Part shown: positions 25,183 to 33,091 of the stretch, one piece after another | Position numbering within the stretch: the first letter of the stretch is position 1 | Layout of the letters: each line of letters begins with the position of its first letter | Notes under the pieces: model-generated | The model's database searches: none | What the model saw: only the letters and a program-made list of their open reading frames with translations | Told to the model about the DNA's origin: nothing | Translations under genes and position numbers: made by a program | Assembly: GCA_009746045.1 (NCBI GenBank) | Contig: RPFO01000513.1 | Coordinates: 2,501 to 66,500 of the forward strand | Direction of reading: 5' to 3' | DNA: 64,000 nucleotides | DNA from: Mesostigma viride | Lineage: Eukaryota; Streptophyta; Mesostigmatophyceae; Mesostigmatales; Mesostigmataceae

Positions 25183-28113
25183 GTGCCCGGGCCTCTGCAG
25201 CAGGCGGCCCTAGATGGGATCGATGATGCTTGCAGGTCCTTTGTCCGCCGGAACGGTGGTTCCGTAGCGGCAATGGCAGGATCTGTAGTGGATGGGGGTG
25301 AATATGCTGAAGGAGCCCCTTACGAACCGTTAGTGGCCGCACGCTTGGCTTTGCCTGGTCCGGGGGAAGGTGGCCAAGTGGATGTGCTGAACTTACTACC
25401 CCCCTCTTGGGGAGCAATTTTGAATGATGAGAGTAGGATGGTACGGACGCTGAGCCCAGCAGAGCGGATCTTGCAGAAGTCGATGCGGATCTCGCGGGGG
25501 TGTAGCATGGAGGAGTTCGCGCGGGTTTGCACGGTGTGTGTGGAGAGGGGGATTTTGGGTGGATTTTTTGAGGAGGAGCCGCCTATGGTGAACGGTACTT
25601 TCGGGGTCGGAAAGCCCGACGGCCGTATACGGCTGATTGTGGACAACCGGCGTGGCAACATGCCACTACCTGATCCTATGCCCGCTTTTTTACCACACCT
25701 TGGCGTGATTTGCGATTTGCCCACGCGCGCTGGGGAGGATGTTTTTGGGGGCGTATCAGATTTGGATTCGTACTACAACAGACTCCGCCTGCCAGTTTGG
25801 ATGCGGCGGTACTGTGCGTGGATGCCGGTGTGGTCGGATCTGGTGGGCCTGAGTGGGGCTCGTCGGAAGGTGTGGCCGTGGATGTTGTGCTGGCCAATGG
25901 GCAACAAGCTGGCCGTCGCGGTGGCCCAGTGTGTGCACCAGTCTGTGTTGTACCGCTGTGGCCCCAAGCCGCCGTTGGAGGCTAGTCGTGGGCTGAGCAT
26001 CAACATGTCCGCGCTGATCCTGGTGGCGGAGGCCAACGAGGCGGGGGAGACCGTCCGGCTGAGGCTGGAGGAGGACCCTGCTGCGCCCTTGGCGCCCTCG
26101 CCGTGCTTCGAATCTCGGCAGGATCTGGAAGGTATGCATGCTGTGACGATCGATGATCTCCATTTCACCCACTGTGCGTCGGTGGATGGGGTGAATCAGC
26201 AGCTAGATCGTGTTCAGGCTGCCTACGCCGCTGTTGGGCTGGTGCAGAAGTCTGACAAGGTGGTACGGGCGACAGCAGAGCAGACTGGTGTGCAGGCGGT
26301 GGGGGTCATTCACCAAAGGGATGGTGACGTGGTGCCTGTTCCTGAGCGTGTGGTGGCAGTTATCGCCGCTACTCATAGAATCTTAGATCGCGGGTTTACA
26401 TACTACCGCGAACTTAGTTCTGTGCTTGGGAAGTGGGTGTGGATGCATCTGCTGTGCCGCCCCATGCTTTCGGTGTGGTCTGAGACGTACCGGCTGCTAG
26501 CAGCCATGAATGCCTCCCTGCCTGGGCGCCGCTGGCGCCTCCCTGCGGGGGCCCGCCAGGAGCTTCAGGCGGCGATCGACCTGGCCCCCTTTTTGAGGGC
26601 GGCCAGGGCCCGGCCCCTTTCTGACCGGGTCGTCGCAAGTGATGCGAGCGGCTCCGGCGGTGGGGTGGTCTACAGGGACCTGCCTGGGGCCGATTGTGCC
26701 CGGCTGGCGACCCGGCGCGAAGCGCGGGGGTGGCGGACGACAGCTTTAACGTCTGGGGAGGACTGGGACCTGGAGCGCATGGAGGAGGGGGACTACAGCC
26801 TGCTGGATAGTGGCCACTGGCGTACGGCACTGTCCTACCGGTGGCGGGGGCAGCCTAACCACATCAACGTCAAGGAGGCGATTGCTGCGACACAGGGGGT
26901 CGAGTGGTCGTGCCGGACCAAGGCGTGTCGGGGTAAGCGAGTCGTCCGGCTCGTAGACTCCAGTGCTGTGGTGGGGGCGTTTGTCAGAGGGCGGTCGTCT
27001 TCCTACCGTCTCAACCAGCTGGTTCGACGCTACTGCGCTCTGTCACTGGCTGGCGACATGCAGAGCCACTGGGTCTGGGTGGCTACCGACCACAACCCAG
27101 CTGACAAGGCCAGTCGGCGTGGCGCTTGGGTTCCTGACTTGACCCGGTGTGGTGACGTGCATCCCAACCCTGGGCCTGAGGGGGCGCGACGCCCTCGGGA
27201 CTTGGCACTTTTGGAGGGCACAGTCAACCCTGTGTCTACCTTGCCAGCGTACCGACGTGCGGCGGCTGTCTACGTGGCGTGGGCGCCACCTGGCCCTGTC
27301 GACCCAGCTGACGCCGAAGCCATTTTCTGTGAGTGGATTTCTGCTGTCTACCATGCCAGAGGCGGGCGGGGGCGTACCTTATGCCAGCATGCCAAGGCCT
27401 GTCTGCACCTGTACTACCCCGACATTGTTCGGAATTGGGTACTGGCGGACCGCCTGCTAGCAGGTTGGCAGCGGCTTGTTCCGGCTGTCAGCCCTCCGCC
27501 TATGCCCTGGCGCCTTTGCTATTTCACTGCCCTGTTGCTAGTTTCACGTCGACAGGTGCATTTGAGTGCGTTGATTATTATTGCTTTCCAGCAGTATTTA
27601 CGCATTAGCGAGGCGCTAGGGCTGCGGGTTCGGGATGTGGCTCATCCCGGCCACCCCCTTCTCGAGCCAGGGCCCATGGTCGGTGCCCTTGTGCTGCGCA
27701 ACCCCAAAACTGCGCAGGGGGCGGCCCAGCACGTCCTCGTCCGGGATCCACTTTCTTTGTGGCTCCTGCGACGTCTGACGGCTGGCCAGCCCCCGGATGC
27801 ACTCCTCTTTCGAGGCTTAACGTACAGCCAGGCTAGGCAGCAGTGGGAGGCTGTGCAGGCCCGCATGAGCATCCCAGGGATGTTTTCTTTTCACAGCCTC
27901 CGGCATGGGGGGGCGACGCACGACGCCATCGCTGGCGAGTCGCCGGAGGCCATCCAGCTGCGCGGCCGGTGGGCTTCGGCCCTCTCGGTCACGCGCTACA
28001 TTGGCCTCCACCGCAGCCTCCTGGGGCGCGACATCCCACCCGCCCTCTGGGCTCAGGCCCTGGGTTTTGACCCAGCGGCTTTCCGGCGCCACTTCGGTGG
28101 CGTCGAGTTTTGA
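25183..28113 (+). CDS. ORF2: reverse transcriptase-RNase H-tyrosine recombinase
   Basis: A 976-codon open frame. The first in-frame ATG is at 25273, and bases before it are open, so the true start is uncertain. RT: motif A around SDLDSYYNRL, motif B around WPMGNKLAVAVAQ, motif C IDDL at residues 323-326. RNase H follows with VASDASGSGGG, a Glu in NVKEAIAA, LVDSSAVV and DHNPADKASR. A 2A-like DVHPNPGP lies at residues 658-665. The tyrosine recombinase follows with R807 (YLRISEAL), H904 and R907 (HSLRH), W930 (GRWAS) and the nucleophile Y939 (TRYIG). All catalytic residues are present. The enzyme would copy the element RNA and integrate the resulting circle. RT-RH-YR order without a methylase-like domain fits PAT/Kangaroo-type elements. 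Confidence 0.95.
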   Translation: MPGPLQQAALDGIDDACRSFVRRNGGSVAAMAGSVVDGGEYAEGAPYEPLVAARLALPGPGEGGQVDVLNLLPPSWGAILNDESRMVRTLSPAERILQKSMRISRGCSMEEFARVCTVCVERGILGGFFEEEPPMVNGTFGVGKPDGRIRLIVDNRRGNMPLPDPMPAFLPHLGVICDLPTRAGEDVFGGVSDLDSYYNRLRLPVWMRRYCAWMPVWSDLVGLSGARRKVWPWMLCWPMGNKLAVAVAQCVHQSVLYRCGPKPPLEASRGLSINMSALILVAEANEAGETVRLRLEEDPAAPLAPSPCFESRQDLEGMHAVTIDDLHFTHCASVDGVNQQLDRVQAAYAAVGLVQKSDKVVRATAEQTGVQAVGVIHQRDGDVVPVPERVVAVIAATHRILDRGFTYYRELSSVLGKWVWMHLLCRPMLSVWSETYRLLAAMNASLPGRRWRLPAGARQELQAAIDLAPFLRAARARPLSDRVVASDASGSGGGVVYRDLPGADCARLATRREARGWRTTALTSGEDWDLERMEEGDYSLLDSGHWRTALSYRWRGQPNHINVKEAIAATQGVEWSCRTKACRGKRVVRLVDSSAVVGAFVRGRSSSYRLNQLVRRYCALSLAGDMQSHWVWVATDHNPADKASRRGAWVPDLTRCGDVHPNPGPEGARRPRDLALLEGTVNPVSTLPAYRRAAAVYVAWAPPGPVDPADAEAIFCEWISAVYHARGGRGRTLCQHAKACLHLYYPDIVRNWVLADRLLAGWQRLVPAVSPPPMPWRLCYFTALLLVSRRQVHLSALIIIAFQQYLRISEALGLRVRDVAHPGHPLLEPGPMVGALVLRNPKTAQGAAQHVLVRDPLSLWLLRRLTAGQPPDALLFRGLTYSQARQQWEAVQARMSIPGMFSFHSLRHGGATHDAIAGESPEAIQLRGRWASALSVTRYIGLHRSLLGRDIPPALWAQALGFDPAAFRRHFGGVEF
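27154..27177 (+). other. 2A-like (StopGo) motif between RNase H and recombinase
   Basis: Codons for DVHPNPGP in the sequence RCGDVHPNPGPEG. Canonical 2A is D-x-E-x-N-P-G-P; here Glu is His. It lies just where the RNase H domain ends, so ribosome skipping would release a ~664-residue RT/RH and a ~312-residue recombinase. Activity is inferred, not shown. Confidence 0.55.
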
Positions 28114-28152
28114 CGTCCTCCTGTTTTTACCTCTCGTCTTTTAGCTATCAAC

Positions 28153-28178
28153 TGACCTCACCCTTGTGTGGGAGGTCA
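28153..28178 (+). other. Hairpin downstream of ORF2
   Basis: TGACCTCACCC and GGGAGGTCA form a stem with one bulge and a 6-base loop 40 bp after the ORF2 stop. Possible RNA 3'-end or packaging structure. Confidence 0.45.
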
Positions 28179-28308
28179 GGGGGGAAATGGTTTAACTAAC
28201 CCGAGGGTGAACCTGGGTTGGGACAAAGTACCCCCATAGCTAGGTAGTTTAAGTTTTCTTTTTTGCATGTCCTACGTATTTTCGGCTGTTAGCCATGTAA
28301 GGAGATGT

Positions 28309-28505
28309 GGGTAGAGCAGGGGCACAGCTGCTGTGGGCTGGCCCTGCACATTCACATAGTGTGCTCACCCTAGCATACAGATGGCCGTGTTGCCATCTGG
28401 TAGACATGTCTGTGTTATTCCACCGTATAGAGCTAGCACACATATTGTAATAAATTTGATGTTTTGTGGTGATGCATGCAAAGCAAGGCAAGGCCAGAAA
28501 TGGAT
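28309..28505 (+). repeat. Split direct repeat B1
   Basis: 197 bp identical by eye to B2 (28740-28936). It contains TGTAA at 28446-28450 overlapping AATAAA, a plausible polyadenylation signal for the element transcript. Confidence 0.92.
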
Positions 28506-28714
28506 TTGGTGAGCTATGCTCATTTTATCTATGACTAACCTGCTGAGCGGAGAATGCAACGCCGTATAGCACCAAAAGAAAAAATAATTTTAGAAAAAAT
28601 ATTTTTTTGTGCTGGCACCCGTACCCCAGCCACCCAGGTAGGGGTTGGCTGGAGAGGTGGTTGCTATAAAGGGTGGGCTTCCATTCTAGGGAAGCAGGTT
28701 GTTTTCTTTTGCCT
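28506..28714 (+). repeat. Split direct repeat A2
   Basis: 209 bp matching A1. The B1/A2 junction (AATGGAT|TTGGTGAG) equals the joined ends of the element, that is, the circle junction. Confidence 0.92.
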
Positions 28715-28739
28715 CCCACCCGCCCACCCTGGCAAAAGG

Positions 28740-28936
28740 GGGTAGAGCAGGGGCACAGCTGCTGTGGGCTGGCCCTGCACATTCACATAGTGTGCTCACC
28801 CTAGCATACAGATGGCCGTGTTGCCATCTGGTAGACATGTCTGTGTTATTCCACCGTATAGAGCTAGCACACATATTGTAATAAATTTGATGTTTTGTGG
28901 TGATGCATGCAAAGCAAGGCAAGGCCAGAAATGGAT
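28740..28936 (+). repeat. Split direct repeat B2
   Basis: 197 bp matching B1. It forms the right element end, directly abutting satellite at 28937. Confidence 0.92.
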
Positions 28937-29435
28937 GGTTGGCATTTATGTAATTAATGAGGAGGATTCAGGCTCCCATGGTGTCATCATGGCCCGTCTA
29001 CGTACATGGATGTCAAGGAATAGTAAATGATGAGGATTCAGGCTCCCATGGTGTCATCATGGCCCGTCTACGTACATGGATGTCAAGGAATAGTAAATGA
29101 TGAGGATTCAGGCTCCCATGGTGTCATCATGGCCCGTCTACGTACATGGATGTCAAGGAATAGTAAATGATGAGGATTCAGGCTCCCATGGTGTCATCAT
29201 GGCCTGTCTACGTACATGGATGGCATGTATGTAATTAATGATGAGGATTCAGGCTCCATTGGTGTCATCATGGCTGGCCTACGTATGTACATGGATGTCA
29301 AAGAAAACAAAATGATGAGGATTCAGGCTCCATTGGTGTCATCATGGCCCGTCTACGTACATGGGTGGCATTTATGTATTTAATGATGAGGATTTAGGCT
29401 CCCATGGGGTCATCATGGCTTGTCTACGTACATGG
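28937..29435 (-). repeat. Distal satellite remnant
   Basis: About seven 70/71-bp units continuing the array interrupted by the retrotransposon, with more divergence (CTCCATTGGTG variants) toward the right edge. Confidence 0.95.
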
Positions 29436-29706
29436 AGTCATATTGATTCATGGAACAATGAGATACCATTCTTAATTGAAAATTGTTCTTGATACTTTCA
29501 CATGCATGCCCGGAATCGTGAATTTGTGCGGGTTTCCATGATGACAATCCTCATTGAATTCTTGAGCACACAATATTGAGCAATTTAGGGGCACTTCGGC
29601 AATGTTGACCATTTTCATTCATGATAAAATTAACATTTAATGCAATAAATACATATTCCACTCATTTTAATAAACCATGCAAAAACTTTACAAGCACGCT
29701 CAAGCT
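29436..29706. other. AT-rich unique sequence
   Basis: No gene seen. It separates satellite from the next minisatellite; there is no counterpart at the left side of the island. Confidence 0.5.
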
Positions 29707-30136
29707 AGGGGTGGGCTGGCATGCACGCGTGGGTGTGGGGGTGGGCTGGCATGCATGCGTGGGTGTGGGGGTGGGCTAGCCTGCATGCGTGGGTGTGTGG
29801 GGGGCTGGCATGCATGCGTGGGTGTGTGTGGGGGGCTAGCATGCATGCGTAAGTGTGGGGGGGGCTGGCATGCATGCGTGGGTGTGTATGGGGGCTGGCA
29901 TGCATGCGTGGGTGTGTGTGTGGGGCTAGCATGCATGCGTGGGTGTGGGGGGGGCTGTCATGCATGCGTGGGTGTGGGGGGGGCTGGCATGCATGCGTGG
30001 GTGTGGGGGGGGCTAGCATGCATGCGTGGGTGTGGGGGTGGGCTAGCATGCATGCGTGGGTGTGAGTGTGGGCTAGCATGCATGCGTGGGTGTGGGGTGG
30101 GCTAGCATGCATGCGTGGGTGTGGGGGGGGCTAGCA
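29707..30136 (+). repeat. ~31-bp GT-rich minisatellite
   Basis: About 14 units of CTAGCATGCATGCGTGGGTG followed by a G-rich stretch of variable length. The units are alternately open in several frames (Gly/Cys/Met-rich or His/Pro-rich peptides), which reflects composition only. Confidence 0.95.
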
Positions 30137-30319
30137 CGCCCCACCCCTCCATCGGCACAGCCAGCCTTGTGAGTCTACCCTTAACAACAAGGCTGGTAGG
30201 ACGACACGCCTGAGCAGCATATGTCATGCCTATCTCAGGCTAATAATGTGTGATTTTGTGCCAACAACCAAGTTGTTCCACCCAACAACACATTATAAAC
30301 CCTCTTCCAAAATGCCCAA

Positions 30320-31354
30320 CAAGCCGGACACGTGGAGGACCACACACGCAGTATATAAAGAGAAAATAAGCTGACTTTTTATCCAGCCAACCTGTGGCTA
30401 GCTGCTCTGGTTAGCATGACAAATGCTAACATTTACTCAGTGGGAAAGGTGAAGAGACCATTGGAACAGCCTACCTGACGCATGTGCCACCAAAGCATTG
30501 TGTCCCGCAAAATGCACACTGCCTCCTTTCTAACAAGCACGAGCCGCTCTCTTTAGGAGACAGGTGCCAGCTCGTCAGTGTCTGGGGAAAATGATGCCGC
30601 TGCTTAGGAAGACCGCGTGAATTTCCTCGAACACAACTGTCTATAAAGCACAAGAAATTTCAGAGAAGCATGGAAATAAAAGCATTACACCTTCCCGACA
30701 GGTTGCGGGCCACGCGCTGCAGAAAGCCAGCCACGTCACAGACGATTAACTAGCTAAAAGACACCCAGGAATCCAGCGATGCAGCGCCAGGACCCGCAAC
30801 TTTCTGGCTGCATCTGGCCGGAAAGAAGGCAAAAAGCTTACGCTCAACGAGCTAAGAAAGCAGGAAAACGCTAGCTTAAGACGTTTAACACAAGAACGTA
30901 CCATAACGGGCATTTATTCGTGCCCAGGCGCACAAGAAAGTCCACCCTTTCATGGAGTGGTTGGGCAGTACGCATCGCGCAGGGCTAATGTTATCTTACC
31001 GCAAAATGACGGGAAAGGTAAAGATAGCAGCGGGAATTTTTACGGCTTTAGAAACATCATTAAACTAGCTTTCCTTACGACCATCAAAACTGGCAACAAT
31101 CGACAATCAACCCGGCAGGCATCCATTATACTTTATTCATCCCGACAGAAATTCAGGCCGGACCCCCCCTGCCGATGGCAAAGAAAAAAAGCCCGCGACA
31201 TTATAGATCGCAACCATCCCGCCATAAATTAGAATCAGTAACTAATTTTCTCCAACAATCGAGCATTTTTTCTGCTTTCCGCGTGCCAGATTTGTCACGT
31301 TTCGTCTAAAGGCAGTCGCCATGGCCACTACCGCAAGGGGTGCGCGCACCGTGC
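30320..31354. repeat. Right ~1.03 kb terminal inverted repeat of satellite island
   Basis: Reverse complement of 2634-3661. It starts CAAGCCGGACACG next to the minisatellite flank and ends CACCGTGC at 31354. It includes TATATAAAG near 30352, directed toward the outer end. Outside the end nothing matches the left flank. Confidence 0.9.
30807..31232 (+). pseudogene. Right-arm counterpart of the 132-residue ORF
   Basis: The frame matching the left-arm ORF is open for about 142 codons but lacks the ATG. It shares the central peptide and diverges after RPDPP. Either a decayed copy or part of a spliced gene. Confidence 0.25.
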
Positions 31355-31990
31355 CGACATAGCTTTTGGGCCTCAATTTGCACCGAAATTTGGTCCGTAC
31401 CGTCCAGCTCAGTCGGATTATGTATGTGGATCGGCCGTGTTGGTTGCATACGCAGGTATATTAATTCTTGCATTCGCCCCGGACCTTCCCCAGGACAGGT
31501 CAGGATATAACAATAATTCTTGCATTCGCCCCCGCCCTTTCCTATGGCCTGGTCAGGTTTGGGCGCGACGCCACTAGCGCGGCGCCCGCGACAGAGTGGC
31601 CAGGCTCGAGCACGTTTTCTGGATCCCAAGCACCGGATTGGACACTGTCCGAGGACTGGACAGGAATTGGCTGACCAATCGGATGCTTGCTCGTCGTCTC
31701 CAAAAACATATATAAAGAGCCAAATCGCTCGAACTACGCAATGATCCTTAAGCAGCGTTACTCTGCCGAAATGTCAACCTAGGCCGGTCAAGTGACGCCG
31801 AGGTGTTCACCGATAGTTCAGGTCAGCCACAGCGCGCCTTCGAATGTAGGCACGGTCGCATTTTTTTTTAGGAAATGTAGAATTGTTGTCGACCAGCTAC
31901 CAACGCCCGACCGGACCCATACAACGGAAACATCAAGGCGAAGGCGATGTGATGTAGGTGTGTCTGATATCTCATTAATACACAGAGCAT
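31355..31990. promoter_or_regulatory. Intergenic region with TATA-like box
   Basis: No gene recognised. GACCAATCGG (about 31673) followed by ATATATAAAG (31708-31717) has the look of a CCAAT/TATA core promoter pointing right, toward the transposase-like gene. A partly repeated ATTCTTGCATTCGCCCC (about 31464 and 31515) is also present. The promoter assignment is an inference from motifs only. Confidence 0.3.
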
Positions 31991-32380
31991 CGTGAATATA
32001 ATATATAATATAAATTATATAATATACTATAATTAATATATAATTTTAATTTTATGTTAATTTTAATGTTATTTCATATAACATAATATAGCATAATATA
32101 ATTAATATAATATAATATTATATAAACTAGTATATAAAAAATTAAAATGTAAAAGAAAAATATCTACCTTATTGGGGTTTATTGTTCCTTTCCAGTTCAG
32201 CATAAGTACACTCTTGAGTGTGTGCAATGTTTGGTTATACGCCATTGTCTTAAAATAGCAACCAATGTAAACCTCCGTCCTAACCACATTTGGATACAAT
32301 AAAGACATTGATGCCTGACACATAGCATTCATTGCTTGAAATACCATGCATATTTTGTGTCAATGTTCTGCAGACCACAG
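31991..32380. other. AT-rich stretch
   Basis: TATAATATA-type low-complexity sequence to about 32150, then sequence with no recognisable coding content. Confidence 0.6.
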
Positions 32381-32455
32381 CTTTAAGTGGGCATACTTCG
32401 CTTTCCTCAATATAATGGCGACATGGCATTTGGTGAAAGTGGTGAGTGCCATGAA

Positions 32456-33010
32456 GTTGCGCCGGCCGTCGTTATCCATGACGAACTGAATGGGTTTCGT
32501 GCAAATCAAGTTTTTTGTTTTGGTGTTCCAGTTGCGCCGGCCGGCGTTTCCAATGGTATCTTGCGCGCACTTGCAAAAGCTTGCACGCTTATCAACATTT
32601 TGTGTTGGTGAACATTTTATCACCTCTGGGATTTCCGCCTTCACTACCTGAGTTGCTTCTTTGTGGTTTTCAAATGCAACCGAGTTACGCCGGCCGTCGT
32701 TACTCATGACAAATTGTAGGGGTTTTGTGCAAATCACTTTTGTATGGTTTATGTACATGCATCCAGTTGCGCCGGCCGGCGTTTCCAATGGTATCTTGCA
32801 GTTGCGCAATCAGGCCCCATTACCAAAAGTGTGTTTGTACATCTTTTTTACACCTGAAGGATTTCTGCCTGCATATCCTGAGTTGCTTCTTAATGGTTTT
32901 TAATTGCGCCCGAGTTACGCCGGCCGTCGTTATTAATGACAAACTGTATGTGTTTCATAAAATCACTTTTGTATGGTTTACATGTATCCAGTTGCGCCGG
33001 CCGGCGTTAT
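32456..33010. repeat. Tandem ~229-bp repeat with palindromic GCGCCGGCCGGCG core
   Basis: Three units, each with two copies of a core: GTTRCGCCGGCCGTCGTT (32456, 32684, 32914) and GTTGCGCCGGCCGGCGTT (32531, 32766, 32991), separated by 75-82 bp. The linker (AATCACTTTTGTATGGTTTA-like) is conserved. The same core returns in intron 2 of the downstream gene (35716) and, in a weaker form, in intron 1. It lies just upstream of, or inside, the first introns of the transposase-like gene. Confidence 0.85.
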
Positions 33011-33091
33011 TAATGACGCTTGTCGTTCTTGTTTGATGCCCATCGTTTTCGTCGTGTCTTTAATGGTGATTATTTATCATTACTCATCCTC

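Larger units (their letters stand above)
23606..28936 (+). mobile_element. Complete PAT/Kangaroo-type (DIRS order) retrotransposon
   Basis: A 5,331-bp element bounded by split direct repeats in the order A1 (23606-23814), ORFs, B1 (28309-28505), A2 (28506-28714), a 25-bp spacer, B2 (28740-28936). This is the PAT-type arrangement within DIRS-like tyrosine-recombinase retrotransposons. It is inserted precisely in a satellite unit: TACAT on the left and GGTTGGCATT on the right rejoin to the normal satellite sequence without a target-site duplication, as expected for recombinase-mediated integration of a circle. Both ORFs are open and the A and B pairs look identical by eye, so the copy is probably young and may be active. 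Confidence 0.95.

Noticed and set aside
29677-30112. Gly/Cys/Met-rich and His/Pro-rich frames
   Set aside because: By-products of the 31-bp minisatellite, open on both strands.
2634-31354. Simple DNA transposon with target-site duplication
   Set aside because: Bases outside the two inverted arms do not match, so an ordinary cut-and-paste insertion is not supported.
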